Shown: positions 26,157-34,955, counted from the first letter of the stretch. The stretch: 64,000 bases of DNA from JAOADN01 sp049323795 (GCA_049323795.1 JBMOOH010000009.1:62001-126000); one strand, 5' to 3'. The notes: a model not told the origin generated them from the sequence alone. A program made the numbers and translations.

Positions 26157-26202
26157 GGCGGATGCGTTGCAGGCGCATCCGCCCCTGCGGAGGGCGGATG
26201 CG
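26157..26202. repeat. Three-segment alternating hairpin
   Basis: Segment A GGCGGATGCG (26157-26166), segment B CGCATCCGCCC (26174-26184) and segment C GGGCGGATGCG (26192-26202) are so arranged that B pairs perfectly with either A or C. Both loops are 7 nt. It lies 77 bp upstream of rsmD and is followed by a 12-bp palindrome CTGTCCGGACAG at 26221-26232. Confidence 0.75.
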
Positions 26203-26278
26203 GCCCGAACAGTCACCTGCCTGTCCGGACAGGGAAACCCCGGTTCCCTGACTGCCGGCCCGGCAGACCGGGCGGCCC

Positions 26279-26842
26279 ATGCGCATCGTAGGCGGCGACC
26301 GCCGGGGCCTCAAACTCGCCGACCTGGGCGAGGGCGACGCCGCCGCCCACCTCCGCCCCACCTCGGACCGGGTGCGCGAGGCGATCTTCAACCTCCTCAC
26401 CAACGGCCGCGATGGCGACCTCGTCCGGGGGCAGCGCGTGCTCGACCTCTTCGCCGGCACCGGTGCGCTCGGCCTCGAAGCCCTCTCGCGCGGCGCGACC
26501 CACGTCACCTTCGTCGATGACGGCATCGCCGCCCGCGCCCTGATCCGCCGCAACGTGGACCTCATGCGCGCGGGCGGCGTGACCGACCTCTACCGGCGCA
26601 ACGCCACCGAGCTCGGGCAGAACCGCGGCGCAGCCTTCGGCCTCGTCTTCCTCGACCCGCCCTATGGCAAGGGCCTCGGCCAACAGGCGCTCGCCTCGGC
26701 CCGCGCGGGCGGCTGGCTCGCCCCCGGCGCCACGGTGGTCTGGGAGGACGGCACCGATCCGGTCCCGCCGGAGGGCTTTGCTCTGGCCGACCGCAGGCGC
26801 TATGGCGGAACCTCCGTCACCGTCCTCAAGGCCCCCGCATGA
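26279..26842 (+). CDS. rsmD: 16S rRNA (guanine966-N2)-methyltransferase
   Basis: RsmD methylates G966 of 16S rRNA in the assembled small subunit. The 187-residue protein has MRIVGGDRRGLKL at the start, RPTSDRVREAIFNLL, the SAM-binding VLDLFAGTGALGLEALSRGA and the catalytic LDPPYGKG motif. Its stop overlaps the first codons of a truncated HAD phosphatase gene (ATGA), the usual kind of coupling for an intact downstream partner that is here lost. Confidence 0.95.
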   Translation: MRIVGGDRRGLKLADLGEGDAAAHLRPTSDRVREAIFNLLTNGRDGDLVRGQRVLDLFAGTGALGLEALSRGATHVTFVDDGIAARALIRRNVDLMRAGGVTDLYRRNATELGQNRGAAFGLVFLDPPYGKGLGQQALASARAGGWLAPGATVVWEDGTDPVPPEGFALADRRRYGGTSVTVLKAPA

Positions 26843-26883
26843 CGGCGCGCCCTGCCCGTGCGGTGATCTTCGACTGCGATGGC
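26839..26883 (+). pseudogene. 5' stump of a HAD-family phosphatase gene
   Basis: Immediately overlapping the rsmD stop (ATGA), 15 codons read MTARPARAVIFDCDG, the start and catalytic motif I of Gph-like HAD hydrolases (normally followed by VLxDSE). After the glycine the frame continues as GC-rich sequence with no HAD features. The gene appears cut off by deletion just after the nucleophile motif. No rest of the gene is seen up to map. Confidence 0.7.
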
Positions 26884-27005
26884 TTGCCCCGGCTTCGTGC
26901 CCCGCATAACGGCGCGGCGCCTGCCGCCGAAGGGGCGATGGCGGCGGCGGCGGGAGCGGCCCGGTATGTGAGCGATCCCCCGCCCTGGCAGGGGCGGTCC
27001 GCGCC

Positions 27006-27848
27006 CTACCCCCAGGTCGGGTGGAACTTCCCCCCGGGCGACAGCGTGAAGATCTCGCACCCCGTCGCCGTCACGCCGACCGAATGCTCGAACTGCGCGC
27101 TCAGGGACTTGTCGCGCGTTACCGCCGTCCAGTCGTCGGCCAGCACCTTGGTCTCGGGCCGGCCGAGGTTCACCATCGGCTCGATGGTGAAGAACATCCC
27201 CTCTTCCAGCACCGCCCCGCTGCCCGCGCGGCCGTAGTGCAGCACGTTCGGCGGCGCATGGAACACCCGGCCGAGCCCGTGCCCGCAGAAGTCGCGGACC
27301 ACGCTCATCCGGTGCGCCTCGACATAGGCCTGGATCGCATGCCCGATGTCGCCGAAGGTGTTGCCGGGGCGAACCTGCTCGATCCCCTTGAAGAGCGCGT
27401 CATGCGTGACCTGGATCAGCCGCCCGGCCTTCCGCGTCAGTTCCCCCGCCACGTACATCCGGCTCGTGTCGCCGTACCAGCCATCGACGATCACCGTCAC
27501 GTCGATGTTGAGGATGTCGCCGTCCTTCAGCAGCTTCGGCCCCGGAATCCCGTGGCAGACGACATGGTTCACGCTGATGCAGGAGGCATGCTGATAGCCG
27601 CGATACCCGATGGTCGCCGAAACCGCGCCCGTTTCCGCAACCTTCGCCCGGATGAAGTCGTCGAGCGCCTCGGTCGGCACGCCCGGCCGGACGAGCGGCC
27701 CCACCTCGTCGAGGATCCGTGACGCAACCTGCCCGGCACGCAGCATGCCGGCGAAGTCGCCCGGTTCATGGATGCGGATGCCGTCTCGGGTCAGGCGGCC
27801 GCGCGGCTCGTCCACGGGCTGATCCTTGCTTCCAAGGGGATCGAACAT
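27006..27848 (-). CDS. map: Methionine aminopeptidase, type I
   Basis: Map removes the initiator methionine from nascent proteins. The 280-residue protein has the type I pattern: HxxC region VNHVVCHGIP, metal ligands in DILNIDVTVIVDGWYGDTSR, GHGLGRVFH with the active histidine, and TIEPMVNLG. It ends with FTLSPGGKFHPTW. It is convergent with the HAD stump and divergent from the molybdopterin-domain gene, 116 bp away. Confidence 0.96.
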   Translation of the reverse strand: MFDPLGSKDQPVDEPRGRLTRDGIRIHEPGDFAGMLRAGQVASRILDEVGPLVRPGVPTEALDDFIRAKVAETGAVSATIGYRGYQHASCISVNHVVCHGIPGPKLLKDGDILNIDVTVIVDGWYGDTSRMYVAGELTRKAGRLIQVTHDALFKGIEQVRPGNTFGDIGHAIQAYVEAHRMSVVRDFCGHGLGRVFHAPPNVLHYGRAGSGAVLEEGMFFTIEPMVNLGRPETKVLADDWTAVTRDKSLSAQFEHSVGVTATGCEIFTLSPGGKFHPTWG

Positions 27849-27964
27849 GAACGCCTAGATAGTCAAGGATTCCGCCGATGGCCAGACCTCCGGGGACTTT
27901 CCGCCAGGCCGGCCCGGGACTATACCGCGTACCCGCGCGCGACGCCGCCCCGAAGGAGGTTCCG

Positions 27965-28696
27965 ATGCCCAATCCGACCGCCGCGATCCTGATCATCGGC
28001 GACGAGATCCTGTCGGGCCGCACGCGCGATGCGAACGCCCACTTCCTCGCCGGGGAACTGGTGCGGATCGGGATCGACCTGCACGAGATCCGCGTCGTGC
28101 GCGACATCCCTGAGCGCATCGTCGCGGCCGTGAACCAGATGCGCAGCCTCTACACGCATGTGTTCACCTCGGGCGGGATCGGCCCCACACATGACGACAT
28201 CACCGCCGAGGCCATCGCCGAGGCCTTCGGGGTGCCGCTGACGATCCGCGAGGACGCCCGCGCCATCCTCGCGGCGCATTACGCGCGCTCGGGGCTCGAA
28301 TTCAACGCCGCCCGGCAGCGGATGGCGCGCATTCCGCCCGGCGCGGCCCTGATCGACAATCCGATCTCCGCCGCGCCCGGCTTCTCGCTCGGCAACGTGC
28401 ACGTCATGGCGGGTGTGCCGGACATCTTCCAGGCGATGGTCGCCTCGCTTCTGCCGCGCCTGACCGGGGGCGATCCGGTCCTCAGCCAGACCCTGCGGGT
28501 CGAGATGGGCGAAGGCGTCATCGCCGAACCGCTCGCCGCGCTCGCGGCCGAGTTCCCCGACCTGAGCTTCGGCTCCTACCCGTTCGTGCAGAACGGGGCC
28601 TTCGGATCGAACCTCGTCCTGCGCGGCACCGATGCGCGGCGACTGGACGAGGCCATGGTCCGGCTCTCGGCCCTGTTCCGCGGACAGCGCGGATGA
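27965..28696 (+). CDS. MoCF-domain (CinA N-terminal-like) molybdopterin-binding protein
   Basis: The 243-residue protein consists of the MoaB/MogA-like domain found at the N terminus of CinA. It shows AAILIIGDEILSGRTRDANAHFLA, VVRDIP, the SGGIGPTHDDITAEAIAEAFG signature, and a C-terminal part resembling the second CinA subdomain; the deamidase domain of full CinA is absent. The ATG at 27965 has a near-perfect GAAGGAGGT ribosome-binding site. It is coupled to a GNAT gene by an ATGA overlap. Whether it acts in cofactor synthesis or pyridine-nucleotide repair is open. Confidence 0.88.
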   Translation: MPNPTAAILIIGDEILSGRTRDANAHFLAGELVRIGIDLHEIRVVRDIPERIVAAVNQMRSLYTHVFTSGGIGPTHDDITAEAIAEAFGVPLTIREDARAILAAHYARSGLEFNAARQRMARIPPGAALIDNPISAAPGFSLGNVHVMAGVPDIFQAMVASLLPRLTGGDPVLSQTLRVEMGEGVIAEPLAALAAEFPDLSFGSYPFVQNGAFGSNLVLRGTDARRLDEAMVRLSALFRGQRG

Positions 28697-29394
28697 ACCC
28701 GCTCCTCGCCGTCGTCGACGCGACCTGGCCCGCCGCCGCGCTCCACCGCGCGGGGCCCTGGCTCATCCGCGAAGGCCGGGGCGGCGGGCAGCGCGTGTCG
28801 GCGGCGACGGCCGAGGGCGACTGGACCGGGGACGACATCGCCCTGGCCGAGCGCCGCCAGTCCGACCTCGGCCAGTCCTCCCTGTTTCTGGTCCGTGACG
28901 GCGAGGACCGGCTCGACGCCGCGCTCGACGCACGGGGCTACCGCATCCACGATCCGGTCCTGTTCCGGGCCGCGCCGGTCGAAGCCATCGTCGCCCCCGC
29001 TCCGCCGCTCTCGGCCTTTCCGCACTGGCCGCCGCTCGCCATCGCGCGGGATCTCTGGGCGGAGGGGCACATCTCCCCGGCCCGCCTCGCCGTGATGGAG
29101 CGCGCGGAGGGTCCCAGGACCGCGATCCTCGCCCGGACTGCCGACCGCTCGGCCGGCATCGCCTATGTCGCGCTCGCCGGGGAAGACGCGATGCTGCATG
29201 CGCTCCACGTCCTTCCCGAATTCCGTCGGCAAGGTTCCGCCGTCAACATCATGCGAACGGCGGCCAGGTGGGCGCAAGATCATGGTGCGAAACGCATTTC
29301 CGTCGCGGTAACGCAGGCCAACGGTGCCGCGAACGCCCTCTACGCTTCCATCCGGATGCCAATTGTGGGACACTACCACTATCGTGTGAGATGA
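28693..29394 (+). CDS. GNAT-family N-acetyltransferase
   Basis: The 233-residue protein has a recognisable acetyl-CoA-binding part in its C-terminal half: LHALHVLPEFRRQGSAVNIM corresponds to the Q/R-x-x-G-x-A loop, followed by the AANALYASIRMPIVGHYHYR ending. The N-terminal half is not recognised. The acceptor is unknown. It overlaps the upstream MoCF gene by 4 bp. Confidence 0.82.
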   Translation: MNPLLAVVDATWPAAALHRAGPWLIREGRGGGQRVSAATAEGDWTGDDIALAERRQSDLGQSSLFLVRDGEDRLDAALDARGYRIHDPVLFRAAPVEAIVAPAPPLSAFPHWPPLAIARDLWAEGHISPARLAVMERAEGPRTAILARTADRSAGIAYVALAGEDAMLHALHVLPEFRRQGSAVNIMRTAARWAQDHGAKRISVAVTQANGAANALYASIRMPIVGHYHYRVR

Positions 29395-29415
29395 GCCCGC
29401 GAGAGGCCAGAGCAG

Positions 29416-30450
29416 TTGACCAGCACAAGCAACCGGCGCCATCTACCGGCGGCCCTCTGCCTTTCGGCGGTGCTGATCGGCATGGCCCCTTTCGCCTCCG
29501 CGGCCCTCACCGCCCCTGCCGGGGCGCTCCGGACGGCCGAGACCGCCGAGCCGATGGGGACCGCGGCGGTCGCCGTGGGGCCGTGGATCGACGGCGCATC
29601 GCAGGTGATCGAGGCCGAGGGCGCCGTGACCCGCACGGCCTGGCGGATCGACCCCGGTCCGGCCTCGACGGCCGAGCTGATCGCGCCCCTGCGGAACGAC
29701 CTTGTCGGCGAAGGCTATGAAGTGCTCTTCGAATGCGACACGGACCGGTGCGGCGGGTTCGACTTCCGCTACGGGCTCGACATCCTCGCCGAGCCCGAGA
29801 TGCATGTCGATCTCGGCGACTTCCGCTATCTCGCCGCGTCGAAGGGCAAGGACTACGTCACCATCGTGGCCAGCCGGTCCGCCCGTTCGGGATTTGTCCA
29901 GGTGACACGGATCGACCCGTCGGGGGTCCCGCCCGGGGTCGCCCTGTCCACCAAGTCGCCGGGCGGCCTCGAGCCGATGCCCGAGGCCGCGCCTTCTGCC
30001 GCGGCTCCGGGCGCGGCTCCGGGCGTGGCCGTCCCGCCGCAGGCGGGCGGGCCGGACGCATCCGTCGAGCCGGGCGCGATCGCCCTGCGGATCGAGGCCG
30101 ACGGAGCCGTCCCCCTTGACGACCTGATGTTCGAAAGCGGCTCGGCCAGGCTCGGGGCCGGGCCCTACGCCTCGCTTCAGGCACTGGCCGACTATCTCAA
30201 GGCGGATCCGGCCCGGCGTGTCACCCTGGTCGGCCATACCGACGCGACGGGCCAGCTTGCCGCCAACATGGCCCTGTCGAAGAAGCGGGCCGCGGCGGTC
30301 CTCGAGCGGCTGGTCGCCGAGTATGCGGTGTCGCCCGGCCAGCTTGCCGCCGAGGGCGCGGGCTTCCTTGCCCCCCGCGCCTCGAACCTGAGCGAGGACG
30401 GCAGGCGCAGGAACAGAAGGGTCGAGGCGATGCTCGCCTCGACCCTCTGA
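29416..30450 (+). CDS. OmpA-domain envelope protein
   Basis: The 344-residue protein begins at a TTG (29416) with GAGAGG just upstream and carries a signal peptide of about 29 residues. A unique middle domain with CDTDRCGGFDFRYGLDIL (two cysteines, perhaps a disulfide) is followed by a Pro/Ala linker and a C-terminal OmpA-like peptidoglycan-binding domain with FESGSARLG, LVGHTDATGQLAANMALSKKRA and the ending NLSEDGRRRNRRVEA. It probably sits in the periplasm attached to the wall. It may be co-transcribed with the GNAT gene 21 bp upstream. Confidence 0.88.
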   Translation: MTSTSNRRHLPAALCLSAVLIGMAPFASAALTAPAGALRTAETAEPMGTAAVAVGPWIDGASQVIEAEGAVTRTAWRIDPGPASTAELIAPLRNDLVGEGYEVLFECDTDRCGGFDFRYGLDILAEPEMHVDLGDFRYLAASKGKDYVTIVASRSARSGFVQVTRIDPSGVPPGVALSTKSPGGLEPMPEAAPSAAAPGAAPGVAVPPQAGGPDASVEPGAIALRIEADGAVPLDDLMFESGSARLGAGPYASLQALADYLKADPARRVTLVGHTDATGQLAANMALSKKRAAAVLERLVAEYAVSPGQLAAEGAGFLAPRASNLSEDGRRRNRRVEAMLASTL

Positions 30451-30467
30451 AAGCTTCACACCCGAAG

Positions 30468-30494
30468 CGTCACCAGTTGAACCGTCACCAGTTG
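30468..30494. repeat. Short direct repeat at the 3' end of the LysR gene
   Basis: CGTCACCAGTTG occurs at 30468-30479 and 30483-30494 (15-bp period). The second copy encodes the last codons and stop of the LysR gene, so the 3' end has been duplicated just beyond the stop, similar to the repeat at 4248-4282. Confidence 0.8.
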
Positions 30495-31390
30495 TCGGGG
30501 CCCTTGTCGGTGAAGGCCTGGGCCAGGAAGTCGATGAAGGCGCGCACCTTGGGCTGCGTGAAGCGCCCCGGCGGGTAAACGGCGTAGATGCCGAGCGTCT
30601 CGACCGGCAGGTCCGGGATCGCCTCTTGCACCATGCCCTGCTTCATCGCGTCGGCATAGAGGAACGACGGCAGGTAGGCGATCCCGAGGCCCGAGATCGC
30701 GGCGTTCAGAAGCGACTGGCCGTCATTCACCGTCAGCCAGCCCGCGGTGCGGACCTGGCGCTTCTCGCCCGAGGGCGCGGTGATCTTCCAGACGTTGCCC
30801 GAGGCCTGGTTCGAGTAGTGCAAGAGCTTGTGTTCGTTCAGGTCGTCGATCTTCTGCGGGCGGCCGAACTTTTCGAAATAGGCGGGGGCGCCGATCATCC
30901 GCTTGGCCGTCTCGGTCAGCTTGCGGGCGCGCAGGGTGCTGTCTTCGAGCTCGCCAACCCGGATCGCCATGTCGAACCCTTCCGAGATCAGCTCGACGTA
31001 GCGGTTGTTGAGGACCATGTTGACGGTGATGTCGGGGTATTCGAGCAGGAAATCCCCCAGGATCGGCGAAAGAAGATTGACGCCGAAGTCCGTGGCCACG
31101 GAAATGCGGAGCAGGCCGGACGGTGCGGACTGCATCGACGTGACAAGGGCATCCGCTTCGCCCGCGTCGTTCAGCACACGGCGCGCCCGGTCGTAATAGG
31201 CCAGTCCGATCTCGGTCGGGGACACGCGGCGGGTCGTCCGGTTGAGAAGCCTCGCACCGAGCCGCGCCTCGAGCGCACTCACGTGTTTCGAGACGGCGGA
31301 CTTGGAAATCCCCATCTTCTTGGCAGCGTCGGTGAACCCCCCCTGGTCCACTACCGTGGCGAACGCTTCCATTTCTGTCAGTCGGTCCAT
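30485..31390 (-). CDS. LysR-family transcriptional regulator (CrgA-like)
   Basis: The 301-residue regulator has the N-terminal winged helix (MDRLTEMEAFATVVDQGGFT, then ISKSAVSKHVSALEARLGARLLNRTTRRV) and a C-terminal effector domain. The ATG at 31390 gives the usual start of this group; an upstream start would add 11 residues. It is convergent with the OmpA-domain gene and has a 290-bp spacer upstream. Target genes are unknown. Confidence 0.92.
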   Translation of the reverse strand: MDRLTEMEAFATVVDQGGFTDAAKKMGISKSAVSKHVSALEARLGARLLNRTTRRVSPTEIGLAYYDRARRVLNDAGEADALVTSMQSAPSGLLRISVATDFGVNLLSPILGDFLLEYPDITVNMVLNNRYVELISEGFDMAIRVGELEDSTLRARKLTETAKRMIGAPAYFEKFGRPQKIDDLNEHKLLHYSNQASGNVWKITAPSGEKRQVRTAGWLTVNDGQSLLNAAISGLGIAYLPSFLYADAMKQGMVQEAIPDLPVETLGIYAVYPPGRFTQPKVRAFIDFLAQAFTDKGPDNW

Positions 31391-31680
31391 TGTGCACCCG
31401 TCTAGAACATTGCCCGCCGACAACTCCTATCACCTCCAATTCAGGCAAGAATGCGGAGGCGGACAGACAACACTGGGGTTTTGTGTTGGATCGATGGTGG
31501 CATTCCCTGAAGAGTGTCGCCAAGCCGGAGACTATCGCAGGGGTTGTGCAGCGCCTGGCTTGCACCCCGACATGCCGGGCCGGCGCGGCGCAGCCCGGCC
31601 CCCCGGGGCGGGTCCGTTCGAATTGTCGTGTTCTGTCAGATTCTTGCGCCGGCCGGACCGAGCGGTTGCGCAGGCCGCGC
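31391..31680. other. 290-bp spacer between the LysR gene and the DUF6478 pair
   Basis: No gene is supported. A dyad with arms GCCGGGC and GCCCGGC around 31574-31599 is placed downstream of the left-going DUF6478 operon and could serve as its terminator. The AT-richer part at 31420-31500 presumably holds the LysR promoter, but no clear -35/-10 pair stands out. Confidence 0.35.
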
Positions 31681-32046
31681 TCAGCCGGCGGTTTCGGCAC
31701 AGTGACGCCGGAACGCCTTCTTCAACAGGTCGATCTCGGCGCGCAAGAGGTCGATCTCGGCGCGCAGGTCGTCGTCGAGCGGCGCCCCGGCGACGATGCT
31801 GAAGCGGCCGATGCGCTCGCCGGTCGGGACATGCCGGACAACGAAGGTCTGAACGCCGTCCGCCAGAAGCTCGGAGGGGATCGGAACCTCGATCCACCAG
31901 CCTGTCCCCGCTTCGGCCGGCGCCACCCCGACGCCCTCGAGCGCCCGGTCGAGATGCACCACCTCGATCTGCGGAGGCGGTCCCCCGTGCCCCCGCAGCA
32001 GGCCCCGCCATCTTCCGGCAAGGATGCGCGTCTCGGTAATCTCCAT
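31681..32046 (-). CDS. Conserved hypothetical protein partnered with DUF6478
   Basis: The 121-residue protein has no signal or membrane helix. A beta-rich N-terminal part (ITETRILAGRWRGLL) is followed by a short coiled coil in which the heptad LRAEIDL is repeated in frame; the DNA there is a 21-bp direct duplication (about 31727-31768). The gene starts 1 bp after the stop of the upstream DUF6478 gene, so the pair is surely co-translated. Function unknown. Confidence 0.72.
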   Translation of the reverse strand: MEITETRILAGRWRGLLRGHGGPPPQIEVVHLDRALEGVGVAPAEAGTGWWIEVPIPSELLADGVQTFVVRHVPTGERIGRFSIVAGAPLDDDLRAEIDLLRAEIDLLKKAFRRHCAETAG

Positions 32047-32047
32047 C

Positions 32048-32821
32048 TCAGATCTCCGCGCGGGGACTGCGGCTCAGGACCAGGTCGCGCAGCACCACCT
32101 GGTTGAAGGCCGGTCCTTCGAAGATGAGGTCGATCCACGCCTTCTCGACCCGCTTCTCGTTCATCCTGGTGCAGGCGAGGTCGAACTCGACCATCGGCTC
32201 GCCCGCCGAAAGCGACAGTTCGCGCACGATCTGCTCGGTGTTCGGTCCGTGGCGGAGGTTGATCCGGGCGAAGATCTCGATCGGCCGCTCGACCTCGACG
32301 GCCAAGTCGAGCCGCACGACATGGCGAAGCTTCATGCTGCGGGCGACGTCTTCGGGAATGTCCACGACGAGCGACAGGAAGGATCCGTCGAAGCGCAGCA
32401 CATCGAGCCGCAGTCCGAACGTCGCGGCGGCCCCGCTATCCTTGTTGCGGATCTGCCGGACGGTCAGTTCGGACTGGGCGCAGTCGTGAAAGACCGTGAC
32501 ACCCGGCGCGAGCGCCGTCCGGCTCTCGGCGGCCACATGCCCGGCGGGGCGAACCGGGCCGCGCCAGACGTCGGGCCGCCAGGCCCAGTCACCGTGGAGG
32601 GGCGGACGCGGGCCGATGTCGCCCGCAACCGCGCCGGCGAGCCTTGCTTCGGCGGCGTGGAGAAGCCGCTCGATCTCGCGCCGCGCCTGGCGCGCCCGAC
32701 CGCGCAGCGAGTTGAGCGTCCGCAGGTCGAGCAGGTCGGCTTGGGCAGCCGCCCTGGCCCAGCGCCGGACTGCCCGCCGGTCGGACAAGGTATCGAGGAA
32801 TGAGGTCAGTCTGCCCGTCAT
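32048..32821 (-). CDS. DUF6478-family protein
   Basis: The 257-residue protein matches, as far as I recognise it, the alphaproteobacterial DUF6478 family: an N-terminal helical region (LDTLSDRRAVRRWARAAAQADLLDL), then a beta-rich domain with WAWRPDVWRGPV and TVFHDC. Function is unknown. The ATG at 32821 is preferred; 26 further upstream codons look non-coding. It forms a two-gene operon with the small coiled-coil protein. Confidence 0.7.
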   Translation of the reverse strand: MTGRLTSFLDTLSDRRAVRRWARAAAQADLLDLRTLNSLRGRARQARREIERLLHAAEARLAGAVAGDIGPRPPLHGDWAWRPDVWRGPVRPAGHVAAESRTALAPGVTVFHDCAQSELTVRQIRNKDSGAAATFGLRLDVLRFDGSFLSLVVDIPEDVARSMKLRHVVRLDLAVEVERPIEIFARINLRHGPNTEQIVRELSLSAGEPMVEFDLACTRMNEKRVEKAWIDLIFEGPAFNQVVLRDLVLSRSPRAEI

Positions 32822-32982
32822 TGTCGCCTGTGCCGCAGCCCTGCCTGCGGCCGCCTCGTCCGGTTCGGTCCGGCCTGTGTGGGACGGACAATAGGACATG
32901 GGCGGGGCGGTGTCAGCTACCGCGCCGGATGAAATCGCCCCCTGCCCTCAGCCTGCGGACAGCCTGCGGGGCGAGCGTGCCG

Positions 32983-34716
32983 TCACTGGTCCATGTAGAC
33001 ATGCCGTTCGGCCCTGGCGCCCGGGTGCGTCACCGCCCCCCAGCGCGCCCCGCCGCAGAGCCTGGCGAACTTCCACACCGCGCCGGTGGCGTACTGCGTC
33101 GCGCGCGGACCCTTCCAGTCGGCCTTGCGCCTGACCAGTTCCGCGTCCGACAGCGCGACCGACAGCTCGCCCGTCAGCGCGTTCAGCGTGATCACATCTC
33201 CGTCCCGCAGCAGCGCGATGGGACCGCCATGCGCCGCCTCGGGGCCGACATGGCCGACGCAGAAGCCGCGCGTCGCGCCCGAGAACCGCCCGTCGGTGAT
33301 CAGCGCCACCTTCTTGCCCATGCCCTGACCGCTGAGGGCCGCCGTCGTCGCCAGCATCTCGCGCATGCCAGGGCCCCCCGCCGGCCCTTCGTTGCGGATC
33401 ACGATGACCTCGCCTTCCTTGTAGTCCCGAGCCTTCACCGCCGCGAAGGCGTCCTCCTCGCATTCGAAGACGCGCGCCGGGCCGGTGAAGACCTGCTCGG
33501 CCTCGGTCATGCCTGCGACCTTCACGATGGCCCCGTCCGGGGCGAGGTTGCCCTTCAGGCCCACCACGCCGCCCGTCCTCGTCATCGGGGCGGACACCGG
33601 ATGGATCACCTTGCCGTCCGGCTCGCCGGTGATCGTCTCCAGTTCCTCGCCCAGCGTCCGGCCGCTCGCCGTCATGCAATCGAGGTGCAACAGACCCGCT
33701 TTCGCCAGTTCCTTCATCACAACCGGCACGCCGCCGACCTCGTAGAGGTCCTTGGCCACATACTGCCCGCCCGGCCGCAGGTTCACGAAATAGGGCGTGT
33801 CGCGCATGATGTCGGCCACGTCGAACAGGTCGAAGTCGATCCCGGCCTCGTTCGCTATCGCAGGCAGGTGCAGCGCCGCGTTGGTGGATCCGCCCGTGCA
33901 GGCCACCACCCGCGCCGCGTTCTGCAGGCTCTTCAGCGTCACCACATCCCGCGCCCGGATGTTCTTCTCAATAAGCGTCATCACCGCCACGCCCGAGGCC
34001 TCGCCATACTGGTCCCGGCTCTCGTAAGGCGCAGGCGCGCCCGACGAATTCAGCAGCGCCAGCCCGATCGCCTCGGACACGCAGGCCATCGTGTTCGCCG
34101 TGTACTGCGCCCCGCAGGCGCCGGAGGACGGGCAGGCCACCCGCTCCATGATGTCGAGCTCGGCCTCGGACAGAAGCCCCGCCTGGTTCTTGCCCACCGC
34201 CTCGAACATGTCCTGCACGGTGATGTCCCGGCCCTTGTAGCGGCCCGGCAGGATCGACCCGCCATAGATGAACACGCTCGGCACGTTCAGCCGCACCATC
34301 GCCATCATCATCCCCGGCAGGCTCTTGTCGCAGCCCGCGAGGCCCACCAGCGCGTCATAGCAGTGCCCGCGCATCGTCAGTTCCACCGTGTCGGCGATCG
34401 CGTCGCGGGAGGCGAGCGAGGACCGCATCCCCTCGTGCCCCATGGCGATCCCGTCCGTCACCGTGATCGTGGTGAACTCGCGCGGGGTGCCGCCGCCCTT
34501 CTTCACGCCGTGCTTGACCACCTGCGCCTGCCGGTTCAGCGCGATGTTGCAGGGCGCCGCCTCGTTCCAGCAGGTGGCGACCCCGACCCAGGGCTGGTGG
34601 ATCTCCTCCTCGGTGATCCCCATGGCATAGAAGTAGCTCCGGTGCGGGGCCCGCGCGGGGCCTTCGGTCACATGGCGGCTGGGAAGCTTCGACTTGTCGA
34701 AACGGGCGTTGCTCAT
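32983..34716 (-). CDS. ilvD: Dihydroxy-acid dehydratase
   Basis: IlvD dehydrates 2,3-dihydroxy acids in valine, leucine and isoleucine synthesis and carries an iron-sulfur cluster. The 577-residue protein shows GVATCWNEAAPCN, ALVGLAGCDKSLPGM with a cluster cysteine, ACPSSGACGAQYTANTM with another, and GRFSGATRGFCVGHVGPEA. The start at 34716 has GGGAGGATCC upstream and gives the typical MSNARFDKSKLPSRHVTEGP. It stands alone, with 239 bp to the upstream Rieske gene. Confidence 0.97.
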   Translation of the reverse strand: MSNARFDKSKLPSRHVTEGPARAPHRSYFYAMGITEEEIHQPWVGVATCWNEAAPCNIALNRQAQVVKHGVKKGGGTPREFTTITVTDGIAMGHEGMRSSLASRDAIADTVELTMRGHCYDALVGLAGCDKSLPGMMMAMVRLNVPSVFIYGGSILPGRYKGRDITVQDMFEAVGKNQAGLLSEAELDIMERVACPSSGACGAQYTANTMACVSEAIGLALLNSSGAPAPYESRDQYGEASGVAVMTLIEKNIRARDVVTLKSLQNAARVVACTGGSTNAALHLPAIANEAGIDFDLFDVADIMRDTPYFVNLRPGGQYVAKDLYEVGGVPVVMKELAKAGLLHLDCMTASGRTLGEELETITGEPDGKVIHPVSAPMTRTGGVVGLKGNLAPDGAIVKVAGMTEAEQVFTGPARVFECEEDAFAAVKARDYKEGEVIVIRNEGPAGGPGMREMLATTAALSGQGMGKKVALITDGRFSGATRGFCVGHVGPEAAHGGPIALLRDGDVITLNALTGELSVALSDAELVRRKADWKGPRATQYATGAVWKFARLCGGARWGAVTHPGARAERHVYMDQ

Positions 34717-34955
34717 GGGGATCCTCCCGGGGAATGGCGCTCGGGCGAGGGATAGAGAAGCGGGGGCGCGCGGGCAAGGGCCGGTCCGACCCGCATCCCG
34801 TCCGCAGGGCGGAGGACAGGAGGAGTGCCAGGGTGGCGGCTGCGCTTGCCTCCCGACGGTCCCCCCTCTCCGACCCGCTCTCCCTGCCGCGGTCCTTGCC
34901 CCCCTCGCCCGCCGGGGCAGGGCGGAGGGCGGTAGGGCCGCCCGGCTGCCGCGCC
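34717..34955. other. Spacer between ilvD and the Rieske oxygenase gene
   Basis: No gene is supported in these 239 bp. The part near the Rieske stop is C/G-rich with a possible hairpin around 34908-34935 (CCGCCGGGG and complement-like bases), which could end the Rieske transcript. No clear promoter for ilvD was identified. Confidence 0.3.

Noticed and set aside
26839..27237. A 132-codon frame starting like a HAD phosphatase
   Set aside because: Only the first 15 codons look like a HAD protein; the rest is antisense to map or low-complexity, so it is entered as a gene stump.
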